A DNA stretch of 64,000 nt. Source: Marinimicrococcus sp033875255 (GTDB lineage: Bacteria; Pseudomonadota; Alphaproteobacteria; Geminicoccales; Geminicoccaceae). Below, in pieces: positions 36,227 through 44,758 of the stretch. Position 1 is the stretch's first letter. The number at the start of each line of letters is the position of its first letter. The notes under the pieces were generated by a model. The model did not search any database and had not been told where the DNA came from. It saw only the letters and a program-made list of their open reading frames with translations. A program made the translations under genes and the position numbers. The stretch is taken from the NCBI GenBank assembly GCA_033875255.1, contig JAWZSN010000015.1, positions 62,001 to 126,000 on the forward strand, given 5' to 3'.

Positions 36227-37591
36227 TCAACGCTCCGTGAGGGCGGCCTGCCGCGCCTTGAGGATCGGCTTCAAGAGATAGTCCAGCACCGTCTTCTCGC
36301 CGGTCAGCACGTCGACCTGCGCGGTCATGCCGGGGATGATCTCGAGCGGGTGCGCGGCTGGGCCCAGATGGTTCTCGTTGGTCCGCACCCGCACCCGGTA
36401 GAAGCTCTCGCCCTTCTCGTTGGCGATGGTGTCGGCGCTGATCTCCTCCACCACCCCGTCGAGCCCGCCATAGATCGCATAGTCGTAGGCGGTGATCTTC
36501 ACCGTGGCCGGCAGATCGGGCCGCAGGAAGGCGATGTCGGCGGGACGGACATTGGCCTCGACGAGAAGCGTGTCCTCGAGCGGCACGATCTCGACGAGGT
36601 CCTGGCCCGGCTGGATGACGCCGCCCACGGTGGTGACGCGGACGCGCTTGACCGTGCCGCGGACCGGCGAGCGGACGTCGGTGCGGCGCACCCGGTCGTA
36701 GCCGGCGGCGAGGATCTCGCGCAGGCCCGCCAGCTCGGCCGAGCGCTGGTTGTACTCGGCCTGGGCCTCGGCGGCGAAGCGGCTTCGGGCATTCTCCGTG
36801 CGCCGCCTCGCCTCGCGCAGCGCCTCCTCGGCGCGCGGCAGCGAGAGCCTGGTCTGCTCGAGCGCACCCCTGAGGTCGTTGACCTGGCGCTGCAGCTGGA
36901 GGAGCTCGGTGCGGGCGACGATACGCTGGGCCGCCAGCGGCTCGGTCACCCGCAGCTCCTCGTTGGCGAGCCGGTAGGAGCGCTCGTACTGCTCGAGACG
37001 GCTCTTGAGCTCCTCCAGCTCCTGGGCCCGCTGCTGCGCCTGGCTTGCCAGGATCTCCAGCTCGCTGTCGAGCTGACGGCGGCGCGACTCGAACAGGCGC
37101 GTCTCGTTCCGCGCGATCTCGGGCGCCTCTTCCAGGACCTCTTGCGGGAACTGCAGCGCTTCCCCGCCGATCTCCGCCTCCAGCCGCGCCCGGGCGGCCA
37201 GCAGTGCCATGTGGCGGGCCTTCTTCTCGCGGTATTCGCTGGCGCTGCGCACGTTGTCGATGCGCATCAGGACCTGGCCCGCCTCGACGATCTCGCCGTC
37301 GCGCACGAGGATCGCGTCGACGATGCCGCCCTCGAGATTCTGGACCACCTGGACATGCCGCGAGGGAATGACCTTGCCGGTACCGCGCGTCACCTCGTCG
37401 AGCGTGGCCCAGTCGGCCCATACCAGGAATACCACGAAGAACAGCGCCACCGCGGCCAGCAGCAGGTGCCCCAGACCGTGCGGCCGCAGCCGGTCGGCGC
37501 CGGCCGCGCCCGCCACGAACTCGGCCAGCTCGCGGTCCAGCGGGCGTGCTGCGGCAACGCCGCGGGAGCGGCGCACGAGGCCGCGGCTCAT
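36227..37591 (-). CDS. HlyD-family type I secretion membrane fusion protein
   Basis: A 454-residue periplasmic adaptor. One N-terminal membrane helix (about residues 43-60, LLLAAVALFFVVFLVWADWA) is followed by a first biotinyl-lipoyl half (HVQVVQNLEGGIVDAILVRD). A long coiled-coil hairpin covers about residues 100-285 and is rich in Glu/Arg/Leu heptads. The second lipoyl half and barrel follow (VRSPVRGTVKRVRVTTVGGV). The C-terminus has PGMTAQVDVLTGEKTVLDYL, typical of the HlyD/LapC subgroup. Its start overlaps the ABC exporter stop by 4 nt (ATGA). It bridges the exporter to a TolC channel, very likely the divergent gene at 40157. Confidence 0.93.
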   Translation of the reverse strand: MSRGLVRRSRGVAAARPLDRELAEFVAGAAGADRLRPHGLGHLLLAAVALFFVVFLVWADWATLDEVTRGTGKVIPSRHVQVVQNLEGGIVDAILVRDGEIVEAGQVLMRIDNVRSASEYREKKARHMALLAARARLEAEIGGEALQFPQEVLEEAPEIARNETRLFESRRRQLDSELEILASQAQQRAQELEELKSRLEQYERSYRLANEELRVTEPLAAQRIVARTELLQLQRQVNDLRGALEQTRLSLPRAEEALREARRRTENARSRFAAEAQAEYNQRSAELAGLREILAAGYDRVRRTDVRSPVRGTVKRVRVTTVGGVIQPGQDLVEIVPLEDTLLVEANVRPADIAFLRPDLPATVKITAYDYAIYGGLDGVVEEISADTIANEKGESFYRVRVRTNENHLGPAAHPLEIIPGMTAQVDVLTGEKTVLDYLLKPILKARQAALTER

Positions 37592-39825
37592 GGCGAGGCC
37601 CCCTTGATCTGGCCTCCGGCCAGCGCCTTGAGCACCCGCTCCTTGGGTCCGTCGGCCACGAGCCTGCCACCGTCCATCACGATCAGCCGGTCGACCAGTG
37701 CCAGCAGCGAGGCGCGGTGGGTCACCAGCAACAGGGTGCGGCCGGGGATCTCCTTGGCCATCCGCGCCATGAAGCGGGCCTCGGCACCATTGTCCATGGC
37801 GCTGGTCGGCTCGTCGAGCACGAGGATGGGCGGCTCGAGCAGGACCGCGCGGGCGATCGCCACCGCCTGGCGCTGGCCGCCGGAAAGCAGTTCGCCACGC
37901 TCGCCGACATTGAGGTCGTAGCCCATCGGGTGGCGCGCCGCGAAGTCCTCGACCCCGGCGATGGTGGCGGCGCGCAGCATCGTCGGATCGTCGACGAAGG
38001 GAGCGCCCATGGTGATGTTCTCGCGCAGCGTGCCGTGAAACAGGAAGACGTCCTGGGGCACGCAGCCGATGTTGCGGCGCAGGTCGGCGGGATCCACCTG
38101 GCGCATGTCGGTGCCGTCGACCAGCACCGAGCCCTCCTCCGGCTCGTAGAGGCCGAGGATGAGCTTTTCGAGGGTGGTCTTGCCGGAGCCGACGCGGCCG
38201 ATGAGCGCCACCCGCTCGCCCGGCTCCACCTTGAAGCTGACGTCGCTGAGGGCCGGCAGCTTCTGGCCGGGATAGGTGAAGGAGACCTGCTTGAACTCGA
38301 TCCCGCCCTCGAGCCGCGGGCGGTGCACGAACACCTTCTCGGGCGGCCGCTCGACGGGCATCCGCATCACCGCGTCGAGCGTGTCGAGCGAGGTTCGGGC
38401 CTGGTGGAAGCGGGTCAGGATCGTGGCGACCTGGCCGAGCGGCGCCATCGCCCGGCCGGCGATGATCGTGCAGGCGACGAGCGCGCCCACCGTCATCAGC
38501 CCCTCGCCGATCCGGTAGACGCCGAGGATCACCACGCCCACGGTCACAAGGTTGGCAGCCATCGCCGCGAAATAGACGGTGATCGAGGAGAACAGACGGC
38601 TCTGGTTGGCGGAATGCGCGGTGGCCGCAACGAAGCTCTCCCAAAGGCGCTGCATGCGCCCCTCGCCGCCCACGCTCTTGATGGTCTCGAGGCCGTTGAT
38701 GGTCTCGACCAGCACGCCGTGCTTCTGCGCCGCCTCCTTGAAGGTGCGGCGCACGATGCGGTTGAGCGGCAGCTGCATGAGCAGGCCGAGCCCGACCACC
38801 AGGGGCACGGCCAGCGCCGGCACCATCGCCACCGGTCCGCCGATCATCCAGACGATGGCGACGAAGAAGAAGATGAAGGGAAGATCGACCAGCGCCACCA
38901 CGGTGGCCGAGGTAAAGAAGTCCCTGAGGGTCTCGAACTCGCGCAGGTTGCTGGCGAAGGCGCCGGCCGAGCGGGGCCGCGCCGCCATGCGCAGGTTCAA
39001 GACGTGCTCGAAGATGCCGCTGGCCAGCTTGATGTCAGCGACACGGCCGGCCGCGTCGACGAAATAGCCGCGCAGCGCCTTCAGGAGAAAGTCGAAGCCG
39101 AAGACGATGAAGGCACCGATGGCCAGCACCCAGAGCGTCTCGATCGCATTGTTGGGTACCACGCGGTCGTAGACGTTCATGATGAACAACGGGCTCGCCA
39201 GGGCGAAGCAGTTGATCAGCAGGGCTGCGACGACGACCTCGGCATAGACCGGCCACTGGGCCAGCAGGGTCGACCAGAACCAGTGGCCGCTGCGCTCGGC
39301 GCGCAGCTCGCGGTCGCGCTGGGCAAAGCCGATCTCGGGCTTGGCGAAGAAGGCGAAGCCGGTATAGGCGGCGGCCAGCTCCTCGGCCGCCAGCTCGGTC
39401 CGGCCCAGCCCGGTCTCGGGCAGCAGCACCTCGCAGCCGCGCTCGCTGCGCCGCACCAGGACGCAGGCGCGGCCGTCGGCCAGCAGCAGCACGCAGGGCA
39501 TGACGAGCTGGCCGATCGCCTCCAGCGGGCGGCGCAGCAGCTGGGCGCTCAGCCCGGCGCGCTTCGCCGCCCGCGCGAAGAGGTCGGGCGTCAGGCGCCC
39601 GTCGACGAGCGGCAGGCCGGCGCTGAGGGCCTGGGCGGAGGTCGGCCGCTCGAGGAGGTGGGTGAGGGCGACGAGGGCCCCCAGCAGCGGATCGTCGACG
39701 CCTGCCTCGACCGGCCGGACCTGCCGGATCAGGCGGCCCGCCGGTCGGTCCGGCCCCGCATCGGCCTCCTCGCCCGCCTGTCCTTCCGGCAGCTGGGCTG
39801 CGACGGCGCCTCCCGGCTCCCTCAT
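37588..39825 (-). CDS. Type I secretion ABC exporter (LapB/RtxB-like)
   Basis: A 745-residue exporter. An N-terminal C39-peptidase-like domain (about residues 35-175) begins DDPLLGALVALTHLLERPTS, with Leu/Gly where a protease would have the catalytic Cys. It is therefore a non-cleaving recognition domain, as in exporters of RTX proteins. Six membrane helices follow (about residues 190-470). The ATPase has Walker A GRVGSGKTT (about 540), signature LSGGQRQ (about 644) and LVLDEPTSAMDN. I use the start at 39825, with AGGAG upstream; the ATG at 39906 extends into unconserved sequence. It is first in a two-gene operon with the HlyD-like adaptor. Confidence 0.93.
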   Translation of the reverse strand: MREPGGAVAAQLPEGQAGEEADAGPDRPAGRLIRQVRPVEAGVDDPLLGALVALTHLLERPTSAQALSAGLPLVDGRLTPDLFARAAKRAGLSAQLLRRPLEAIGQLVMPCVLLLADGRACVLVRRSERGCEVLLPETGLGRTELAAEELAAAYTGFAFFAKPEIGFAQRDRELRAERSGHWFWSTLLAQWPVYAEVVVAALLINCFALASPLFIMNVYDRVVPNNAIETLWVLAIGAFIVFGFDFLLKALRGYFVDAAGRVADIKLASGIFEHVLNLRMAARPRSAGAFASNLREFETLRDFFTSATVVALVDLPFIFFFVAIVWMIGGPVAMVPALAVPLVVGLGLLMQLPLNRIVRRTFKEAAQKHGVLVETINGLETIKSVGGEGRMQRLWESFVAATAHSANQSRLFSSITVYFAAMAANLVTVGVVILGVYRIGEGLMTVGALVACTIIAGRAMAPLGQVATILTRFHQARTSLDTLDAVMRMPVERPPEKVFVHRPRLEGGIEFKQVSFTYPGQKLPALSDVSFKVEPGERVALIGRVGSGKTTLEKLILGLYEPEEGSVLVDGTDMRQVDPADLRRNIGCVPQDVFLFHGTLRENITMGAPFVDDPTMLRAATIAGVEDFAARHPMGYDLNVGERGELLSGGQRQAVAIARAVLLEPPILVLDEPTSAMDNGAEARFMARMAKEIPGRTLLLVTHRASLLALVDRLIVMDGGRLVADGPKERVLKALAGGQIKGASP

Positions 39826-40156
39826 CCTCGTCTCCTGATGTGACGGCGGACCCCGTATAGCCGTTTTTGCCCCAGGCCGAGCGGCGGACGCCAGCAAAAC
39901 CTCCACTGTGATGCGGCGAGCACAGCGCCGCGTGCACGCCCGGCGCGGGCTCTTTGCGCGGCGGGCCGCGGACAGGCGAGGCAGGAACGTCTCATCGCGC
40001 CCGAGACCTCCGTGAATATTGGCGTAGCGCCTGTCGGATCTCCATCATCCGCCCGGCTGCGTTGACGTTGGGGGGGGCATTCTCTAGAGCAGGTAGAAGA
40101 AGTATCGAAATACGCGAGCTGCGCAAGACGATCCCCCTGCCGGCACAGGACAGTAG
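39826..40156. promoter_or_regulatory. Divergent promoter region between the exporter operon and the TolC-like gene
   Basis: This 331-nt gap has no supportable ORF. On the plus strand a candidate sigma-70 promoter reads TTGACG (40062-40067), then a 17-nt spacer, then TAGAGC (40085-40090), which is a weak -10. The spacer contains an uninterrupted run of eight G (40070-40077). It ends 66 nt before the TolC-like ATG. For the minus-strand exporter I see the AGGAG ribosome site but no clear promoter. The region presumably coordinates all three secretion genes. Confidence 0.45.
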
Positions 40157-41620
40157 ATGGCGAACCTCCTCCGACCGGTGTCCTGCCCGAGACGGGTGGC
40201 GTGCTATATTGTCTTCGCCACGGCGCTGATCGCCATCGGCGGGGCCGCGGCGCTGATCGCCGTCAGCGGGAAGGTCATGGCCGCCAGCCTGGCCGAGTCG
40301 GTGCGGCTCGCCGTGACCGGCAACCCCGAGATCGACATCGTCAGGGCCAATCGCCGGGCGGTCGAGCAGCAGCTGCGCCAGGCGAGCGCCGGCTACCTCC
40401 CCAGTCTCGACGTGACCGGCTCGGCCGGTCCCGAGTATGTCGACAGCGTGACGACCCGCAACCGCGGCCCCGGCTCGACCGGCAGCGCCGAGCAGATGCG
40501 CGTCGATGGCCAGATCCGCCTCTCGCAGATGCTGTTCGACGGTTTCGAGACGCCGAGCGAGGTGGCCCGCCAGCGGGCCCGGCTGGGCAGCGCCTCCTAT
40601 CGCGTCCAGGAGACCGCCGAGACGATCGGGGTGGATGCCGCCGAGGCGCATCTCGACGTGCTGCGCAACCTGGAGATCGTGGCGCTCAACGAGCGCAACG
40701 TCGAGACCCACGAGCGGCTGCTCGACCAGGTGCAGCGCCTCGAGCGCAGCGGCGCCGGGCCGATCTCCGACCTGCGCCAGGCGGAGGCGCGGCTCGCCAG
40801 GGCCATCGAGTCGCGGACCCGCGCGCAAGGCAGCCTCGCCGACGCCATTGCCTTCTACGAGCGGGTGGTGGGGCTGCCGCCGGAGGTCCTCGAGCTCGAC
40901 GAGCCGCCGCTGGCGGCCCTGCCACCGGGCCGCGAGGCGGCTGCCGGAGCGGCCTCGCTGGGCAGCCCGCCCGTGCTGATCGCCGCCGCCGACATCGACG
41001 CCGCCGAGGCGGCCCTGCGTGCCGCCCGGGCTGGCTACTATCCGCGCTTCGACGTCGAGCTGAGCGCCGAGGGGGCGGACGACGCGGCGGGCATCGACGG
41101 GCACGACGTGCGCGCCTCGGCGCTCGTGGTGATGCGCTACAACCTCTTTCGCGGCGGCGGCGACGTGGCCCGCGAGCGCGAGGCGTTTCAGCGTCTCAAC
41201 GAGGCCCGCGCCCAGCTCCTGCGGGCGCGCCGGCGCGCCGAGGAGGAGGCGCGCGTGTCCTACAACGCTTTCGAGACGGCCCGGCGACGGGTCGAGGCGC
41301 TGATCCGCGAGGCCGAGGCGCAGCGGCAGACCCGCGACGCCTATCTGGAGGAGTTCCAGATCGGACGGCGCGACCTGCTCGATGTGCTCGACGGCGAGAA
41401 CGAGCTGTTCATCGCCCGCGCGCAGCTGGTGACCGCCCGCTACACCGAGCGTTTCGCCGTCTACCGGCTGCTGGGAGTGCTGGGGGCGCTGCTCGACACG
41501 CTCGACATCAGCCCGCCGGCGGAGGCCGACAGCGCTGCCGTCGCCCGCGCGCAGACACCGCAGCTGATCGGCGACAAGTCGCTGCCGCCGGGCGAGCCGC
41601 CATCGCGGCCGTGGCCATGA
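40157..41620 (+). CDS. TolC-family outer-membrane channel protein
   Basis: A 487-residue outer-membrane efflux protein. An N-terminal hydrophobic segment (residues 17-43) ending KVMAASLAESVRLAVTGNPE serves as signal sequence. TolC repeats follow: RANRRAVEQQLRQASAGYLP, the first barrel region (VDGQIRLSQMLFDGFETPSE), and the second half with AARAGYYPRFDVELSAEG and YNLFRGGGDVAREREAFQRL. The helices near the C-terminus include EFQIGRRDLLDVLDGENELF, a hallmark of TolC-type channels in type I secretion (AggA/LapE-like). It is divergent from the exporter-adaptor pair, completing the trans-envelope system. The unusually long n-region before the hydrophobic core leaves the start uncertain; the ATG at 40278 is an alternative. 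Confidence 0.9.
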   Translation: MANLLRPVSCPRRVACYIVFATALIAIGGAAALIAVSGKVMAASLAESVRLAVTGNPEIDIVRANRRAVEQQLRQASAGYLPSLDVTGSAGPEYVDSVTTRNRGPGSTGSAEQMRVDGQIRLSQMLFDGFETPSEVARQRARLGSASYRVQETAETIGVDAAEAHLDVLRNLEIVALNERNVETHERLLDQVQRLERSGAGPISDLRQAEARLARAIESRTRAQGSLADAIAFYERVVGLPPEVLELDEPPLAALPPGREAAAGAASLGSPPVLIAAADIDAAEAALRAARAGYYPRFDVELSAEGADDAAGIDGHDVRASALVVMRYNLFRGGGDVAREREAFQRLNEARAQLLRARRRAEEEARVSYNAFETARRRVEALIREAEAQRQTRDAYLEEFQIGRRDLLDVLDGENELFIARAQLVTARYTERFAVYRLLGVLGALLDTLDISPPAEADSAAVARAQTPQLIGDKSLPPGEPPSRPWP

Positions 41621-41642
41621 GAGCGGGACGGCGGAGCGGTGT

Positions 41643-41680
41643 CAATCTTCCTTGAAGACCCGCGTTAACCTTCCTTGAAT
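41643..41680 (+). repeat. Two direct repeats CTTCCTTGAA upstream of gpmI
   Basis: CTTCCTTGAA occurs at 41647-41656 and again at 41670-41679, a 23-nt period (about two helical turns), in an AT-richer patch within the 161-nt gap between the TolC-like gene and gpmI. The spacing on one DNA face suggests an operator for a regulator of the gpmI-envC-ctpA operon. No regulator can be named. Confidence 0.5.
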
Positions 41681-41781
41681 AAATGACGGCGATGATGGTG
41701 GTCGCTGGGGGCGGCCGGCAGGTCTAGGCTGGGCGCCCTCAGGGGCGGCACTGCGCCGTCGCGCAAAGGCACGGAAAGAGG

Positions 41782-43335
41782 ATGAGCAAGAGCGAGCCGA
41801 TGTCGCAGAGCCGGGTGCCGGGGCGCCCCGTGGTGCTGTGCGTGCTGGATGGCTGGGGCTGGCGCGAGGAGCGCCGGGACAATGCCGTGGCCCAGGCAAG
41901 CACACCTGTATTCGACCGGCTGTGGCGGGAGTCCCCCCACTGCCTGCTGCGCACCGACGGCGAGAAGGTGGGCCTGCCCCAAGGGCAGTTCGGCAATTCC
42001 GAGGTCGGCCACATGAATCTCGGCGCCGGGCGGATCGTGATGCAGGAGCTGCCGCGCATCGACCGCGCGCTCGAGAGCGACGAGCTGGCCACGGGCGAGC
42101 CCTTCCGCAGGTTCGTCGACGGCGCAGCGCGGGGAACCCGCCGCGTCCATATTCTGGGCCTTGCCTCGCCCGGCGGCGTTCACGCCCACCAGCGCCATCT
42201 GGTCGCCCTCGCGCGCCTGCTTGCGGGGCACGGCTTCACGGTCGAGCTGCACGCGCTGCTCGACGGCCGCGACACGCCGCCGCGCAGCGGCCGCGACTGT
42301 CTGGAGGACATCGCCCGGCAGATCGAGCCGCTGGACGGCGTGCGGATCGCCACGGTGACCGGGCGCTACTGGGCGATGGACCGCGACCACCGCTGGGAGC
42401 GCACCCGCCGTGCCTGGGAAGCGCTGGTCGAGGCATCGGCGCCACGGGCCGCGAGCGCCGACGCAGCGGTCGCCGAGGCCTACGAGGCCGGCACCGGCGA
42501 CGAGTTCGTCGAGCCACGCATTATCGGCGACTATGCGGGCATGCGCGACGGCGATGCACTGCTATGCGTCAACTTCCGCGCCGATCGCGTCCGGCAGATC
42601 CTGGCGGCCCTGCTCGAGCCGGGCTTCACGGGTTTCGAGCGCTCCCGCACCCCGAGCTTCGCCGCAGCCGCCGGCATGACCTCCTATTCCGCGACGCTCG
42701 ACCTGCAGCTGATCACCTTCTTTCCGCCGCAAGAGCTGCACCACCTGATGGGCGAGGTCGTGGCGGCGGCCGGCCTGCGCCAGCTGCGCATGGCCGAGAC
42801 CGAGAAATATCCGCACGTCACCTTCTTCTTCAACGGCGGCGAGGAGCGCTGCTACGAGGGCGAGGAGCGGATCATGGTGCCCTCCCCCAAGGTTGCCACC
42901 TACGACCTCGAGCCATCCATGTCGGCCGTCGAGCTCACCGACCGCTTCTGCGAGAGCGCGCCCGGCTTCGACTTCGTGCTGATCAACTACGCCAACCCCG
43001 ACATGGTGGGCCACACCGGGAGCCTCGAGGCCGCGATCGAGGCGGTAGAGACGGTCGACACCTGCCTGGGGCGGGCCGTGGAAGCGGTCCGTGCCGCCGG
43101 CGGCCTGCTGCTGGTCACTGCCGATCACGGCAATTGCGAGCTGATGCGGGATCCGGCCACCGGCCAGCCGCACACCGCCCACACCCTCAATCCGGTGCCC
43201 TGCATGCTGGTCGGCGGGCCGGACGGGGTGCGGCTGCACGACGGCTGCCTCGCCGACGTGGCGCCGACCTTGCTGAAGCTCCTGCACATGCCGCAGCCGG
43301 CCGAGATGACCGGCCGACCGCTGATCGAGGACTGA
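41782..43335 (+). CDS. gpmI: 2,3-bisphosphoglycerate-independent phosphoglycerate mutase
   Basis: A 517-residue dimanganese phosphoglycerate mutase interconverting 3- and 2-phosphoglycerate in glycolysis/gluconeogenesis. It belongs to the alkaline-phosphatase superfamily. The metal ligand D23 is in VLCVLDGWGWRE and the phospho-Ser S73 in GQFGNSEVGHMNLGAGR. Also visible are SPGGVHAHQRHL, LDGRDTPPRSG, NFRADRVRQI, NYANPDMVGHTG and VTADHGNCELM. The start at 41782 has an AGAGG site; the ATG 6 codons later is possible. It heads gpmI-envC-ctpA, a gene order conserved in alphaproteobacteria. Confidence 0.96.
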   Translation: MSKSEPMSQSRVPGRPVVLCVLDGWGWREERRDNAVAQASTPVFDRLWRESPHCLLRTDGEKVGLPQGQFGNSEVGHMNLGAGRIVMQELPRIDRALESDELATGEPFRRFVDGAARGTRRVHILGLASPGGVHAHQRHLVALARLLAGHGFTVELHALLDGRDTPPRSGRDCLEDIARQIEPLDGVRIATVTGRYWAMDRDHRWERTRRAWEALVEASAPRAASADAAVAEAYEAGTGDEFVEPRIIGDYAGMRDGDALLCVNFRADRVRQILAALLEPGFTGFERSRTPSFAAAAGMTSYSATLDLQLITFFPPQELHHLMGEVVAAAGLRQLRMAETEKYPHVTFFFNGGEERCYEGEERIMVPSPKVATYDLEPSMSAVELTDRFCESAPGFDFVLINYANPDMVGHTGSLEAAIEAVETVDTCLGRAVEAVRAAGGLLLVTADHGNCELMRDPATGQPHTAHTLNPVPCMLVGGPDGVRLHDGCLADVAPTLLKLLHMPQPAEMTGRPLIED

Positions 43336-43339
43336 GCCC

Positions 43340-44758
43340 ATGTACCGCCGCCTCCCCCTGCTCACTCTGGCGCTGCTCGCGGTGCAGAGCGTCGCCGCGG
43401 GGCCGGGCGGCGCGGCCCCGCGGCCGCAGCCCGCGCCGGTCGGGGCCGCGGTCGACGCGGATGGCAGCGGTCCAGTGGCCCATGCGCTGAAAGGCCCGGC
43501 GGCCGTCGCCGCGGCGCCGGAGCCTGCCGCGACGGGCAGGCAGCGCGTGGTGGAGAACGGGTCCCTGCCGCAGGCGCTGGACGCGCTGCGCGGCGAGGTG
43601 GCACGGCGGGCAGCTTCCGTGGCCTCCCTGCGGGCGGCGCGGGCTCGTGCCGAGGTGGCGGCGCGCGAGCGGCGCGTCGACGAGCGGCAGGCCGCGGGGC
43701 GCGGCGCGGCGCTCGAGGCGCTGCTCGACGAGCTCGCCCTGCGGGCCGACCAGGCTCAGGCACGGGAGCGCGATCTGGCAAGGCGGGCGGCACAGCGCCG
43801 CCTGCTTCTGGGAGCCGCCACCGCGGGGCTGGCGCGCGGCGTCGGGGGGCTTGCCCCCCAGGGCCAGGCGCGCCTGGCGGCGCTTGCCGGCGGGGCCGCG
43901 GCGGGACTGCGCGAGGCGCGGCGCGGGCAGGAGGAGTTCCGGGTGCTGCAGGCGCGGACCCTGCGGCAAGCCCGCTACCTGGCCGACAGCCGGAGTCGGC
44001 TGCGCGGCCGGCAGGCAGGCGCGGCCGAGGCTCTCGACGAGGCCGAGGCGCAGCTCGAGACGGTGCTCGCGGCACTCGCCGGCGAGGAGACGGCGCTCGC
44101 CGTGGCGGAGCTGCGGGCCAGCCGTGCAGCATCGCTCCTCGCCCTCGCCGACGGGGCGCTCGGCGCGGGGCTCGAGCGGCGTCCGCGCCCCCCTGCACCA
44201 ACCTCGGGCATGGCGCCCGCCGGCCTCGCGCTGCTGGCGCGGGGGGGCGTCGCCGAGCGCATGGTGGCGGCGCTGGAGCAGCACCAGCCGGCACGGCCCG
44301 TCGCGGAGCTTCCTGACGGGCCGCCCCTGCCGGGCACCGGCCCGCTGCCGGCGCCGGGCATCCTGCTGGCGGGCGGGCTCGACCGGCTGCCGGTCCGCGG
44401 GCGGATGGTCAAGGAGCTCGGCGGCGCCGGCCTGCGGGCGCGCGGTATCACCTTCCATGTGGGAGGTCTCGAGCAGGTCGAGGCGCCGCGCCGCGGCCAG
44501 GTCGTCTTCGCCGGGACCTTCAAGAGCTTCGGGCTGCTATTGATCCTTGATCATGGCGACGGCTATCATACCCTTCTCTCCGGCTTCTCCAGCCTTGCCG
44601 TGGAGCGCGGCCAGCACGTCGCGGCCGGCCAGGCGGTCGGCCAGGTGGCCGTAGACGGTAAGGGGGGCGGTCTGCTCTACATGGAGCTGCGGCGGGGCGG
44701 CGAGCCGGTCGACCCCATGCCATACATGGCGGCTCGCGAAGACAAGGTCCGAGGTTGA
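43340..44758 (+). CDS. EnvC-like murein hydrolase activator (degenerate M23/LytM domain)
   Basis: A 472-residue exported protein with a signal peptide (MYRRLPLLTLALLAVQSVAA). A long Ala/Arg/Glu-rich coiled-coil region spans about residues 75-300, and a C-terminal LytM-like domain about residues 375-470 (RRGQVVFAGTFKSFGLLLIL, DHGDGYHTLLSGFSSL). The zinc-binding histidines of active M23 peptidases are replaced (LSGF for the first AH; LYMELR for LHFE), so it should be an activator of amidases, as EnvC is. The ending GGEPVDPMPYM is typical. It follows gpmI by 4 nt and overlaps ctpA by 1 nt (TGATG). Extreme Ala/Arg content makes the middle hard to align. Confidence 0.87.
   Translation: MYRRLPLLTLALLAVQSVAAGPGGAAPRPQPAPVGAAVDADGSGPVAHALKGPAAVAAAPEPAATGRQRVVENGSLPQALDALRGEVARRAASVASLRAARARAEVAARERRVDERQAAGRGAALEALLDELALRADQAQARERDLARRAAQRRLLLGAATAGLARGVGGLAPQGQARLAALAGGAAAGLREARRGQEEFRVLQARTLRQARYLADSRSRLRGRQAGAAEALDEAEAQLETVLAALAGEETALAVAELRASRAASLLALADGALGAGLERRPRPPAPTSGMAPAGLALLARGGVAERMVAALEQHQPARPVAELPDGPPLPGTGPLPAPGILLAGGLDRLPVRGRMVKELGGAGLRARGITFHVGGLEQVEAPRRGQVVFAGTFKSFGLLLILDHGDGYHTLLSGFSSLAVERGQHVAAGQAVGQVAVDGKGGGLLYMELRRGGEPVDPMPYMAAREDKVRG

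Noticed and set aside
37546..39843. A 765-codon plus-strand frame opposite the type I exporter
   Set aside because: The minus-strand frame encodes a complete ABC exporter with all motifs; the plus frame has none.
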